Assembly (NCBI RefSeq): GCF_945859685.1
Contig: NC_079148.1
Location: forward strand, 8,618,001-8,682,000
DNA length: 64,000 bases
Source: Eupeodes corollae
Taxonomy: Eukaryota > Arthropoda > Insecta > Diptera > Syrphidae
Direction: 5' to 3'
Shown: positions 21,690 to 33,300 of the stretch, piece by piece
Position numbering within the stretch: the first letter of the stretch is position 1
Layout of the letters: each line of letters opens with the position of its first letter
Made by a program: the position numbers and the translations under genes
Notes under the pieces: model-generated
What the model was told of the DNA's origin: nothing
The model's input: only the letters and a program-made list of their open reading frames with translations
The model's database searches: none

Positions 21690-23100
21690 TTAAATAAAAA
21701 AAAACAGGGTCAGTTGTCATTTTGATAAGAGTTAACTTAATAGTTAGGTAGGTTTTTCTTGATTAATTTTCCAGTCAGGTTTCCAATAAAATTGCCTTAA
21801 TGGCTGCGTTCAATCTCAGACAGATATCCGGATACCTTTTTGTTAGTGTTTTACGTGTACAATAACACCTGATCAAAAACAGCTAAGTTGTCAAAAAAGG
21901 AATCCAAAGGTATCCAAGAATTTCTGGGGTATGTAGGTATCTGACAAAACAGCTGATTCAACACATGGTTGAATTTCAAAATGAAAATTGATTTCACCTT
22001 TTTGTATTTGTTGGTAAACAAAAAGATACAAAATGTTAGGTGAGGATGTTCTGTACATAATAGACGATGAAGAATCTTTTTGCCTCTGTTTCTGTTGAAT
22101 AGTTTTCTGTTAAACGTAAATTACAGATTAAGGTTATCACTTATTTATTAAATTGTTACGCTCCTATCAGTTCATCATCGTACGACGAATCAGTTGAATT
22201 ATCAATTAAATGTTTTATCTTACAACAATTTTGACTTCGAAGCTTAAATTTTTCTCTGCTTTTTATGAACAGCTGAAAGTTGTTTTTATTTTTGACAGCT
22301 ATCTTAAAACAGCTATCCAACTCGTTCAACAAGGTATCCAAAAATCCACCTATCCAAGATACCCTATCCAACACGAGATTGAACGCAGCCAGAAACTTTC
22401 CTTAAGCAAAGTATAAACGATTGGAAGATCTTTCAATATTGGTAAATTTTTCACAACACATTTTAAATAATTGGGCAGATTCAGAAAACATAAGGGACTT
22501 CATTTGTAGTTTAATTATTCTTTTTCAAACATGACTCGGAACCGTTGTAGAAATTAAATAAATCACAAAGTAACAGAATTCATCTTTCAGTTAAATGAAG
22601 AAACATAATCAATCATAATCATTCTGACATCATATGTAAGTAGACTTGACTTGATAGTAAGGTAGATTTTTGTTCACTAACTTTCCAATAAAGTTGTTTT
22701 TTTTTTGGCAGAATCAGAAAGTAGAAATCGCCTTACTGGACAAATTCAGATAACATAAGGGACTTCATTTGCAGTCAACTGCATTCTTTGAACGTACATT
22801 TTTACCAAGGTAATTACTTAGATTTTCAAGTGTCAAACTCAGACCCTTACTTCAAAAACCTCTACCTTTAGTTCATCGTACAAAAAAACTACTAAAATAA
22901 TTATTCGGCACGTTGAAGCAACATAACGGACTTCATTTGCAGTCAACTTCATTCTTCGAATGTAAATTTCGACCAAATTATTTAGTTAGATTTTCAAGTG
23001 TTTTAAGGAAATAAAAAAATTATTAACTGTCATTTTGATAAATGATCCTGTAAACTTTCCAATAAAGTTGCCTTCAAGTCATTTAAGTCGTCAGAACCTG
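21690..23100. repeat. Three diverged copies of a long direct repeat
   Basis: The phrases GGACTTCATTTGCAGTCAAC and TTAGATTTTCAAGTGT recur at about 22498, 22758 and 22923. CTTTCCAATAAAGTTGCCTT and TGTCATTTTGATAA recur at about 21715-21795, 22660-22695 and 23028-23075. The array is a partial tandem duplication of non-coding sequence. A Harbinger-like MITE (21801-22391) is inserted in the first copy. Confidence 0.65.
21801..22391 (-). mobile_element. PIF/Harbinger-like non-autonomous element (internally deleted copy)
   Basis: The 591-bp element has termini TGGCTGCGTTCAATCTCA and TGAGATTGAACGCAGCCA (one end slightly diverged, CACGAGATTG...). Its interior shares GATGTTCTGTACATAATAGA and the flanking lysine-rich start with the longer element at 59168-60066, in inverse orientation. 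The Myb/SANT-coding middle of that element is missing here. The left flank is TTAA; the right target duplication is not clear. Confidence 0.75.
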
Positions 23101-24846
23101 TGTTATGTTTTTCGTGTTCTACAGGAAGGACACTTTGGGCATATTGTCCGAATCATAAGACACACAAACACTATATTTCTATTATATTTTCCTGACAGCG
23201 TTTGCATATTTGTTTGCTAATTTTATAATAAGCCCAACAATGAAAAGTGTTTATGCTTAGTTAAATTATAAAACTTAAAAGAAAGAAATGACGTTATTAA
23301 TCGTTGACTAAAAAGAAAGCCGACGTTCCTATTATTATTTCCGTCACTGTATTTGTTTATTTAACTTAATAATAGCACCACATTTTACGAAACAAAAGAA
23401 ACCAGTTAAACCTAAATGAAAATATTTACATAAGTAAGAATAGGGCCAGACGTTTGTGCAATTCCAAATAATATTAAATTTGTTATCTTATTACGTCTTT
23501 CAATAAAACAAAAGCAACTTAATTGAAGGGCTCAATGCATTCATATTTTGTTGTTGTTAGTTTGTTTTCTATAAGTAACGTAATGCCTTTTAAAGTGCTT
23601 AATAAGACAAATAGTCAGAAAAGTGATAAAATAAATTATTTAAAAAAAATACAACTTAGGTACGAACCTGTACATTAGAAAAATGAAATATTTTAAATTT
23701 TCTTATCTTTTTTCTTTTTTTGGTGTTTTTTTTATTTGTTTGATTTGTTGATTAATCAAATAGTTTGCAAACTCTAATCGACATTTTGTTGATGACTTGA
23801 TAATATTTCTTTCTTTTGTTTTTACTTTACAAACACAATATGCAAACTAGTGCATTTATATATATGTACGTGACCATTCAATTAAACTGGAACTATCAAC
23901 AAAGTTGCATACTCTAACAAAAATGTAACTATTTTGCATGTTTTTTTATTTTTTGAAAGTTGCAGATAGAAGTACATTGAGATTTAAGGGAAGGGAAGGA
24001 AGGGATTTTAAGATAGTCTTTTAAACTGATGCAGTTGAAAAAATATGATATCAATCGAAACACTTTGCTGGGCAAGTAATAATCATAATTCCTAAACCAA
24101 TTGCATTTTAGGCTAAGTATACGATTTAGGCTTTAATTTTGGATTCGTAAGAGTTGCGATTTATGATTAAAATTATAAATGGTTAAATGGTTGAAACTGA
24201 GTCAGAAACATAAGTAAAAGTTTTGCACTACATAAGAACTTTTCAATCTTAAAATTCAATTAACAATATTAACATAATTAATTGTAATTTTAAACTTCTT
24301 ATGAAAAAATCGTCAGTTGTAAACTCTCTGGTTTGCCGAATAATTTTAACATGGGCAGTGCTTGATGCTTTTTTTCATGAAGCATCAAGTTTTATTATTA
24401 TTTTCGACACATCATGTTGCCGACTTAAAAAAACAGAGTTTTCCTAAAGTACTTTCAGGACTTTCCTCAAAGAACATAGGTCGAAATATGAAAAAAAAAA
24501 ACTGTTGCCCTCCCCTACAAAACTGACTACCAGCTGATTGATTGACTATGTGAGGGCCAAATTTTGTTCATACTTCGACCTATTTTCTTTCGGGAAAGTT
24601 GTTGAGTTTCATTCACCTCCTTCATGGTTGATACCCCCTTCCGTTACACACTGTATATACATTTTAGTACAAACTTGAATATTACAAAAAAAATATTCTG
24701 GTATAATACCTTAAAGTGGGCATGAAAATATTCTGTATAATATTTGTAGCGCCAAATGATGTCATCTGGAAACAGTTGTTATATTTCTGAATGTTGGCCA
24801 AGAAGTGCTTCGAATCATTTCCAATCTCAGAAACTAAAGAGCGTAA
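23101..24846. other. Intronic AT-rich sequence, no element resolved
   Basis: No gene or recognisable repeat, apart from a short inverted pair near 24366-24391 (GATGCTTTTTTTCATGAAGCATC). Confidence 0.35.
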
Positions 24847-25548
24847 TGGCTGAAACACATACACGCTTCAGCTTCGGCTTCGTCTGCGTTACGTTAGGCC
24901 CGCTTCGAGGTTGCTTTGAATGACATTTCTATTATTTCATCCCTCCAAAGAGCAAATATTTTGTTTGTTGACATTTTTTTACAGCTGATGAGCTGTCAGA
25001 CAAAGCAAATGTTCAGATAATTGATGGCTGAATCACAAACACGCTTCAGCTTCGGCTTCGCCTGACGTTTACGAGTTCAGCCATAGGAATTCAATGCATG
25101 CTATCACAATGAAGCTTCGACCTCACGTTTCGTTTGACAATCGTAAGGAAAAGAACGTAATGTAACGTAATGTGACTCCAAACGGAAGCTCTAGTTCAAT
25201 TATCTGAACTTTTGCTTTGTCTGACAGCTCATCAGCTGTACAAAAATGTCAACAAACAAAATGTTTGCTCGTTTGGAGGGATGAAATAATAGAAATGTCA
25301 TTCAAAGCAACCTCGAAGCAGGCCTAACGTAACGCAGACGAAGCCGAAGCTGAAGCGTGTATGTGTTTCAGCCATGAACTAGAGCTTCCGTTTGGAGTCA
25401 CATTACGTTACATTACGTTCTTTTCCTTACGATTGTCAAACGAAACGTGAGGTCGAAGCTCCATTGTGATAGCATGCATTGAATTCCTATGGCTGAACTC
25501 GTAAACGTCAGGCGAAGCCGAAGCTGAAGCGTGTTTGTGTTTCAGCCA
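24847..25548. mobile_element. Harbinger-like MITE interrupted by an inverted copy of itself (outer copy)
   Basis: The outer MITE begins TGGCTGAAACACATACACGC and ends with its complement TTCAGCCA at 25548. It is flanked by TAA on both sides (24844-24846 and 25549-25551). It is split at 25024/25375 by a second copy. Removing that copy leaves a MITE of about 349 bp. TIRs starting TGGCTG and the 3-bp TAA duplication point to the PIF/Harbinger superfamily. The left and right halves are near-identical to the inner copy, so both insertions are recent. Confidence 0.9.
25025..25374. mobile_element. Harbinger-like MITE, inner inverted copy
   Basis: The 350-bp element begins TGGCTGAATCACAAACACGC, ends GTTTCAGCCA, and is flanked by TGA on both sides (25022-25024 and 25375-25377). 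It is in inverted orientation relative to the host copy. Its own centre keeps the intact form of the sequence (GTTCAGATAATTGAACTAG read on the minus strand) that was split in the outer copy, which fixes the insertion point exactly. Confidence 0.9.
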
Positions 25549-25551
25549 TAA

Positions 25552-26225
25552 AGAATCTGGTGGTGGGACCAATTGTGGCAATTTTACTTTTCCTCCAGCA
25601 CAACATAATCTAGTAGATTCACCAGTGTATTTTAACGCCTTATAATATTTACAAATTATTTTCATTTCCCCAATTGCTACCGATTTGTGTATCAAAGGAG
25701 CACTGCGTGTGCGGATTCGCTCAATTTCATTATGTCGTGCTCGCTGTTGTTGTGTTTGATGTGCATTTTAAGCCTATCCACTTCATTGTCACTCACTAAA
25801 TAACGCAATTCAGACATAGCAATACCACTATTTTCTTGGTCTGTATCTATCTGGTCATCAGGCGGTTAGCACGTGAGGTTTCGCACATTTGATTTAAGCC
25901 ATAAATCTCCGTGTTCTAAAGTGCTACAGAATGATTGACATATTAGTTGGTTGTCAAATCTAATGTCAAATATTATGGTTGTGTTCAGAAACTTATTTCG
26001 TGACAAAACTTAAGATTTATCAAACTTAAAAAAATAATCTGATACAGTTACAACTGAAGTTAGCTAAAATTAAGTTTCGCGAAGCCAATCAAATTAATTA
26101 GAAATCAGTACTACTACAATGAGTGATTATAATTTAATATGAACTTTATTGAATAGCAATAAAGTTGAAATTGACTCTAGAAAACGTTTGTATGGGAAAT
26201 AGAAAAAGGGGGTTTTTAGGGTTTT
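25552..26225. other. Intronic sequence, no element resolved
   Basis: No gene recognised. The open frame at 25408-25695 runs out of the MITE and is a chance frame. Confidence 0.35.
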
Positions 26226-26390
26226 CCAGGAAATTATTTAATTTTTCTTGCCTTTTAAACCTTCCATAACCCTCCAAGAACATTTCAAGACTAAGATAAG
26301 ATAAATCCGTTCAGCCCTTCTCGAGTTTTAGTGACACTAACGAACAGGAATTCATTTTTATATATATAGATAGATAGATAGAAGATACAA
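26226..26390 (+). mobile_element. Probable RTE-type LINE 3' tail with TAGA microsatellite
   Basis: AAATCCGTTCAGCCCTTCTC followed by GAGTTTTAGTGACACTAACG, AATTCATTTTTATATATATA and (GATA)n is the kind of 3' end carried by many insect RTE elements. The ATAG/TAGA microsatellite ends near 26382. No coding part remains. The call rests on general resemblance only. Confidence 0.45.
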
Positions 26391-26439
26391 ATAAATAAAT
26401 TCAAAGCTTAGTCATTTCGAAAGCGCTTAAGCTCATGGA

Positions 26440-26651
26440 GATCCATAGCCCAGTGACTCAAAATTCTCAACCATTCTTGTATGCGAGCAATGTTAGAAAT
26501 GGAGGACCTATAATTTGTACGCCGAATCAGAACGCGGCTAAGAAGCATTTTCTATGAAGAGGTATATCCGTAAACTTATAGATTTAACAGGCAGGGACTG
26601 AAGTCAGACCTTTTGGCATGACGGTACTACGCCCTAATCATCGCCCTAAGG
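26440..26651 (-). mobile_element. tRNA-derived SINE, diverged copy
   Basis: The 3' body (CAACCATTCTTGTATGCGAG, GGAGGACCTATA) and the head (complement of TTTTGGCATGACGGTACTAC and CCTAATCATCGCCC) match the family, on the minus strand. It is more diverged than the 30738 copy, with an interrupted B box. Confidence 0.75.
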
Positions 26652-27139
26652 ATGTTATAACTTTTAAGCCTATTCTAAGCAAATTATGGTTATGTTAACC
26701 CTCACATGAGTTTTGTAGGCTTACCAAAAGGTACTCTCAAGTATTAGAGATGAATCTTCCTGAGAATTTCTAACATCCAATGTGAGAAAATACGATTCCT
26801 TAGAGACGCAATAATCACAACTTTACCCAGTCTAACTCGAATTAGATGTTGTGAGAAAAATGAATCACTGTAGACTCTGGTGGGAATAAAGCAAGAAAAA
26901 CAGAATAGAACAAGAGATAACAGCGTGGCAGAATAGGTAACGTAAATGGCTTGTTTTAGGATGTTGCTGATGATGGAGTGATGAACTCAAATCAACGTTG
27001 CAATCAAAAAGAATTTAGTAAAATCACCTACATATTCTTATGAGTAATTCAGTCAATGAGTCTATTTTTAACTATTATTGCGATGCGCTTTATAATCTCT
27101 TGGAAAAAATGGAATGCATTTATCGAACACGGCTATTTT

Positions 27140-27395
27140 TAAATTGTTGCACCAAAAATACCGGTCATATAATTATTGTCATTGCCAGAACGTTTCTAAA
27201 TTGTGAAAATTTATTTTAAAAAGAACTTCGATTGAAAAACTGTGTTTAATCAGAAAGCCCAAGTTTGGTTGAATGGATTTGTCGATAAGCAAAAATGCTG
27301 TATATGGAGCGAAGACAATCTTCAACCCATTGAAGAATAACTACTCGGTTCTTATTTTTTTCCAAATGAGCAAGGAAACCGCCGCATAGTGGCGC
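27140..27395 (+). pseudogene. mariner-like transposase relic, central part
   Basis: The plus strand reads QVWLNGFVDKQKCCIWSEDN and LQPIEE, then YFF-NEQGNRRI. These correspond to the HFxLNGYVNKQNCRIWxxENP and YFFxNxxGxxVTVNG blocks of mariner-superfamily transposases. Both ends are lost. Confidence 0.6.
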
Positions 27396-29640
27396 ACCTT
27401 GTATGGGGAAACGGAAAAAACTCCATTAAATCTGAACCACTAAATTGATTTTCATGAAATTTTTAGAGAAGATTGATTGATGCAAGAAAAATCAACTCTT
27501 AAAACAGGATATCTTCGTTTGTAGCCGCCCTTGAAATTTTCTTGCTATTGTTGCATCGAAAATATTTGTTATCCTTATTTTAGCTATCTTGAACTTCCCC
27601 TGACAAGGTACCAATGGGAATTTCATAAGATTCTATAATTTCCTTTCCGTGTTAAAGAATCTTATGAGCACTTGCTGGTAAATAGTACCAAGGATATAAT
27701 TTAACAGCAATATTCGCAGTTTCAATACCTAATTCTTTCCACTTTGATTTCTACCTGTGAAACCAGCAGAATTCCAAAAAAAATATTTAAAAAACATTGT
27801 ATCATCAAACACAAACTCTTTTTATCTACCTGCGAAACTCATTATTTTTACCTGACTTTTCAGATTCAAATGACTATAAAATCCGAATTCGAGTGATATT
27901 TTTTTGGAAAAAATAGCTGAGACTTTTAAACGCAATTAACTAACTTACAGCGCCAAACAGCGCTAACAGTGAAAACATTATTTGAATTTAAAAAACATTT
28001 GAAAAACTGTTTTACGTAAAAAAAAAATGCTATCCGATTTAAAAAAAAAACCTATGTGCCTGTTCCATTTCAAACATATTTACAAAAAAAAAAAAAACAT
28101 TTTAAAATGTACAAAACTTTCAGAAAATAAGCAATTTAAAACAACTCATATTTTCACCAAATTTTTTTGTTTTTTTGTAAATCTATTTCCGAATTCTCCA
28201 TCATTTTTACTTTGGGAAATTTTTTTTAAAATCGTACTTTGGTAAACATAGTTTTTTTTCCGCTGTTTTCCCACTGTGCGCCCATTGCTGAATGATTTTT
28301 AACTTCCAAGAACTTATCACTTAATCATCGATGACATTTGATTTTAAAAGACGGCGCATGTTGATTTTTAGAAGAGCTCGTGTTAACTGGTTCCTTCATT
28401 AATTCGATTACTTTTTATGGGGTTATGTTTAATCATTTTTATTCGCCAGAAAACCAAATACTTTCAAAGCTTAAAAAAATACCAGACATTAGCTTTTTTT
28501 ATTTCAAAAAGAGTTTAAAGATTAAAAATAAGTACCGTACCCGTACGTAAATAACACACTAATAACACTGATCATCAAAATAAAGTTTGTTTTTTTCTGT
28601 CACACAGTCAAATCAATACCATTTCAAGGTATGAAGTTGTTTTAAAATTGAGTCTTCCATAATATTTTCTCTAACACACAAGGTTATTAAAATACTATAT
28701 CACTTTAAAAATGACAAAAAACAACCAAAAACTGTAGTTCTTAGGCTGAACCACTATAATGGGGCTGGGATTTCTGGAGACAATTAAAAAATTTGTGTCA
28801 GTAGCTCATAATGAATTACTTTAAATGATGTTTAATAGTTGGAAGAATTTTCATGGTATCCAGGAATCCAATTTGGATCACTCAGCCCTCTTCCTGGGGT
28901 TAACACATGAGAACCATTCTTGTTTTTAAAAAAAAAAACTATTAATTTGCTTATGGGATGCTGTTCTTTTCGGTTGAAGATTAGACGACTAATTAAAAGC
29001 TTAAACATTTCAAAGGAAAACCTTTTTTTTTAAATCTTTTATGTTTTTGACGACAATTTAATTCAAACAAATTGTTGCGTGTTGCACTTTTTCGGTCTTC
29101 TATCTTTATAACTGCTGAGCGTGTGAAACAATGATTGAAACAAAAATCTGTATGCATGACAATATTGTAAAAGTGTTAAAACAAAATGGACATATAGACG
29201 AGGAGCTTAGGACGCTGACAGAGATTGTACAATACTTTTTACACGATGTTTAGATCACCATAAGAATGGTATAAACATATCTACAACTTACTGTCTTTCA
29301 TTTCGAGGTTGACTCTTTGTTTCACTACACTAGACTATAAATGGGTTATCATTTATTTAAGATATATGTAAGACCAATTCAATTTAAGAACTTATATATG
29401 AAGGTTTTTGGAAATCCCATAAATATTTAAAGTAAATATTGAAATAATTTGAAAAAAAAAATAAAGTAAAATAATTTAATAATTTTGGAAACCATCATGA
29501 ATATTATTGAAATTAAATATAGCCTAAGCACATAATACAAAACATAATAACTTTTACATGAACTATTAGAATAGAAAAATAAAATAAAAAAGTTTACAAC
29601 AGTGGAGCACTGGTTTTAAACAATGATTTTAATCCCACAT
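27396..29640. other. AT-rich intronic sequence, nothing recognised
   Basis: Long A and T runs dominate, and the frame at 28027-28245 is a low-complexity artefact. I see no gene, RNA or terminal inverted repeats. Confidence 0.4.
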
Positions 29641-29649
29641 TTCAGGTTA

Positions 29650-30175
29650 TATAAACTGTTCATTCGATATCAAGCTCGATTCTTTCCATAGCTAGTTCTA
29701 TGGAAGTCAATATGTGTAAAATTAAATGTACGTAGGTTATGAGCTCTGTCTCGGTAATTCAAATGCATACAAGATAATAAATAAGGTGAATGAATTTCAC
29801 CATTACTGAGTTGTTGAAGTAAGTCAATATTAGCACGCCTTTAATAGAGAGATTGCATTCAAAGAAGCTGAATATTATGTTCATACGGAGGCTGATCAGA
29901 TAAGGGAAAAGTAAATGATATTATGTTGAATTGATTCAATATATTTCCTATGAATTTCGTAATAGGGGGTCCATACTTAAGATAAGGACACACATGACAA
30001 TTGTACAAAGAAAGAGTACCATAGGGATCATTAAACCCCTTTGTGCAGCGTTTTATAAAACCATGTATAGAACTTGCTTTATTAACAATGAATTCAATGA
30101 GATGTGTAAATTCTAGTTTGGAACAGAAATGAACACCTTAAATGTAATATTTAATGTGCGACAGAGTTTTTGCTG
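29650..30175 (-). mobile_element. LINE fragment, C-terminal part of the RT ORF
   Basis: On the minus strand, broken frames give EFIVNKA-S-HGFIKRCTK, FNDPYGT, LKYGPPI, PPYEHNIQLL, RRANIDLLQQL, then FNFTHIDFHRTSYGKN and FNSLYN. This is the thumb and tail order (GFIKR..FxDPY..YxxLVRPxLEYxSxIWxP...) of Jockey-like LINEs. Stops and frameshifts show it is dead. Confidence 0.6.
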
Positions 30176-30329
30176 TGAAATACAATAATCAAATACACTA
30201 AGGTTTCATGACGTTACGTTGTTAACAGGCAGGATGAACATAAATCGGCTAAGATGGCTTCTCTGGGGAGCAACTTTAGGTTCTGAATTTCAATTCTAAA
30301 TTTTTAATAGGATCCATTTTCAATGTAAG

Positions 30330-30716
30330 ATTGTATTGAGGGTGGATAACCAAGAGCATAAAAAGAATGTTGGAGGAAGGATACTGAGCCCTGCAGATAC
30401 TCGACGAGTTATAAGACAAGTTACAGGAGAAGCAAATTGAGCTTCAAATGAAGCAGCACTAGTTCGCGGAGATACTGCAAAAACAGTAAGCAAGTAGACA
30501 GTTCAATGAGCCCTACACTCGTCTGGCTTAAGTGCCTTGGAGAAAAAAAAGAATCCTTTGCTTTCGAAGAAATAATAATAAAGTTCGGCTTGAGTTTGTG
30601 AAGAAGTCGTGGCAGATGATGATTGGTGTCGTGTCAGATGAAAAAGTAACTGATATTGTACAGATGTAAGGCAATAGAATTGGAAGAGACGAGAGAAAAT
30701 TCATGTAAGTATGCAA
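30330..30716 (+). pseudogene. Tc1-type transposase relic, N-terminal half
   Basis: The plus strand reads GRKDTEP-like LTPADTRRVIRQVTGEAN, SNEAALVRGDTAKTVSKWTV, SGLSALEKKKNPLLSKK, then RLEFVKK and VVSDEKVT. This is the GR-L--xDxRxIVR...TxxSL...TVxxxL...GL...KPxLSKKxxxxRLEFAKKH...VVFSDE order of Tc1 transposases up to the first catalytic aspartate. It stops near 30716. A matching C-terminal half lies at 33045-33300 on the same strand, beyond a SINE and a LINE. Confidence 0.6.
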
Positions 30717-30737
30717 GTAATTTATTTAAAAATTAAA

Positions 30738-30918
30738 AATAAAGTGAGTGGCGCAACAGTCCGTTGAAAACTAGGGCCTAGTGACTTACAACTCTCAACC
30801 ATTCCTGTGTGCGAGTACTGTTGTCAGGGATGGAGGGGACCTACAGTTTTTAAAATGGCATAGGCAGGGATCGAACCCAAGACCTCTGGCACGACAGTCC
30901 AACGCACTAACCATCAAG
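30738..30918 (-). mobile_element. tRNA-derived SINE, best-preserved head
   Basis: The minus strand gives GATGGTTAGTGCGTTGGACT, GTCGTGCCAGAGGTC and TTGGGTTCGATCCC. The B box GGTTCGATCCC is canonical. Next come GCCTATGCCAT and then the body (GTAGGTCCCCTCCATCCCTG, GGTTGAGAGTTGTAAGTCAC, TTTTCAACGGACTGTTGCGC). A central segment is deleted relative to 1167-1415. It sits between the two halves of a Tc1 relic. Confidence 0.85.
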
Positions 30919-31104
30919 TAATTCATTTCTTTACATTCATTTTCAAAATTGTATACAATTTTTTGAATTTAGATGCTTATGGCTATGCCGTCAGCCAGGT
31001 TGACAAAAAAAATTAAGAATATTTAAATTTGTGTATGTTTTGAATTTAATAGAATTTTGTTATTAATAACAATCTATACTTGTAAATATCTTTCAAAAAT
31101 GTAC

Positions 31105-33040
31105 TTAATGTTTTCCAATCATGCTCGTTAAAGATGTTTCAAGTCTCTTTAAGTTGAGGACTTCACATCTTACTTTAAAGATTAGGGACATCTCTTCATA
31201 ACTTAGTGAATCCTTACAATAATTTCTGGCACCAAGATTATAGCTGAGCTGACTGTAGATTATTCTACTGAATGAGTCTTGAGCTTCTTCTATCAGTAAA
31301 AGGCTCATTATGTCCTCATTTTTCTCTATGATGCTGTACATTTGTTCTTTCACATGGTTTACATTGTTGAAACAATCATCCAATCTCACTCCACACTCAT
31401 TGCCAACAGATTGCCATCTTGCAAACCACCAGTCCTTGTTTCTTAGCTCATATAAAAGAAGTTTTTTCGAAAGTCTTGTGCTCTGATGGTTGCTGTAGAC
31501 TTTGATGATGTAGTCAGCTTGAGACTTCAGGGTGCTTGTTAGAATTTTTGGAAGTACTGTTTCTAAATATATGGCTTAACTAGGCGTATTCAGAGGTAGG
31601 TTGGAAATTTTCTTTATAAAATTCCTATACAATTTTTCGATTTCTTCATATTCTTCTGATCCCAAACCTGAGCAGCATACAAGAGAGTAGATTTCACAAC
31701 TGAATTAAATATTTTGTATTTTGTACATAAATTAATTTATTTGTTAGACAAGATATTTTTCCAAGTTAAATTTATCAAACTTTGTGAGCTTTCTCCGATA
31801 AATGAATTTTGAAATTTTATGTTGGATTCAATTTCAAGCCTAGATATTTGATCTCTTTTGCCACCTCCAATTGCGTACCATAACATTTCCAGCTTCTTCC
31901 ATTATAAGCGTTTTGTGTACGGGCAAATACTATTATTTTGGATTTTGTCATGTTGATAGAAAGTCCCCATCTGTTACAATAAGCAGATAACCGATTAATC
32001 ATCAATTGCAAACCTTCGGGTGATTCTGAAAGTATAACGAGGTCATCAGCGTATAGTAACACATTTGCAGCTAGCTATTCTTAATCCCCCAGGAAGTTCT
32101 TCCTCAACATCAATAATGAATAACGAGAACAAAAGAGCGCTAAGTGGCATCCTTGTTTGACTCCAGTGCTGGTGCTAAACCATTCTGAAAAGCTCACTCC
32201 ATTCCAAACAGCAGCCTTCGTACCCGTGTAGATCTCTCTAATTACTCTCAGGAACTTAGTAGATATACCAATTTGTGTTAGCTTATAGATAAGAGCATTG
32301 CTATTAATTATGTCAAAAGCAAATTTAAAGTCAACGAAAAATGCGAAGACCTTTTTGTTACGTGTTTAAAACGCTTTGACTATAGATGATAGCGTAAAAA
32401 TATGATCAATCGTTGAAAAGTTTTTTCTGAAACCAGCCTGTAGATCAGATAAAATATGTTATGTTCAATCCATTTTTCGAGCCTTTCAACTAGTAGACTG
32501 CAAAATATTTTCGCAATTACGTTCATGAATAAAATTCCTCTGTAATTTTTGGGTAAGTCTAGTGAGCTTTTTTTATGTAAAGGGAAACTGACGGATTTTT
32601 TGAACAATGAAGGTATGTCGGCATTCATAAAGATTTTATTGATAATAATTTTTAAATGTTTGAGAAGCATAGGGATTGCATTTTTGAAGAATTCGTAAGG
32701 AATTCCATCTTCACCAGGTGCCTTGTTGTTTTTTTGCTTTGTTTAACAAGCTTCAATTTCTTCGCTTTCAATGTATTTATCTTATATTTGGCAAGTGATT
32801 AAAGGATCTTCTGTGAAAGTTTAAAGTGAGTGGCAAGGGTTTCGGTAGAAATACCCGCACCTATTTTATAGTTGGTTCCGTTAATTTCTTTAGCAATTCT
32901 CCCGAAAGTCCTTTGGATTTTTAGTAAGGCCCAGTTCAGTTGCTTTTTTATTATGATAAGCATATTTTTTTGCATACATAACATTTTATAACTTGCGTTC
33001 GCTTCCAGATAACAGCTTCTCAATTGAAGATCATTTGTTA
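31105..33040 (-). mobile_element. LINE fragment with RT (YADD) domain
   Basis: Minus-strand frames in order: LRSCYLEANASYKML and EINGTNYKIGAG (32799-33023); LKIIINKIF, SLFKKSVSFPLHKK and NYRGILFMNVIAKIF (32380-32670, RT fingers); FAFDIINSNALIYKLTQIGI and TGVKQGCHL; LLYADDLVILSESPEGLQLM (31817-32062, catalytic YADD); EIKYLGLKL; and a trailing frame (31105-31389, EEMSLIFKVRCEVLNLKRLE). The ESPEGLQ block after YADD is frequent in CR1/L2-like LINEs; the exact clade is uncertain. Multiple stops and frameshifts make it inactive. No endonuclease is seen. Confidence 0.8.
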
Positions 33041-33044
33041 AGGA

Positions 33045-33300
33045 ACGGTTTGAAAATCAATGCTTTCAAGTACTACAGTACCCTGCACAGAGCCCAGACT
33101 TTAATACAATTGAAAATGTATGGTTGTTCTTAAAAAAGACTATCGTCAGTCAAAGTCCTGTGGGAACGGGTTCAAGAACAGTGGTATGAAATTTCTTCAG
33201 AATGTTGTGAAAAACTCGTCAAAAGTATTCCGTGTGCTGTTCGCAAACAAATGCTACACTCTCACAAACAAATTGTTCAAATAGTTTAGGAATGCAAGAA
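33045..33300 (+). pseudogene. Tc1-type transposase relic, C-terminal half
   Basis: The plus strand, with frame changes, reads QSPDFNTIENVWLFLKKTI and then LWERVQEQWYEISSECCEKL, VKSIPCAVRKQML. The glutamate of the DD34E triad (N-x-IENVW) is present. With the N-terminal half at 30330-30716 it probably formed one element that was later split. Confidence 0.75.
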
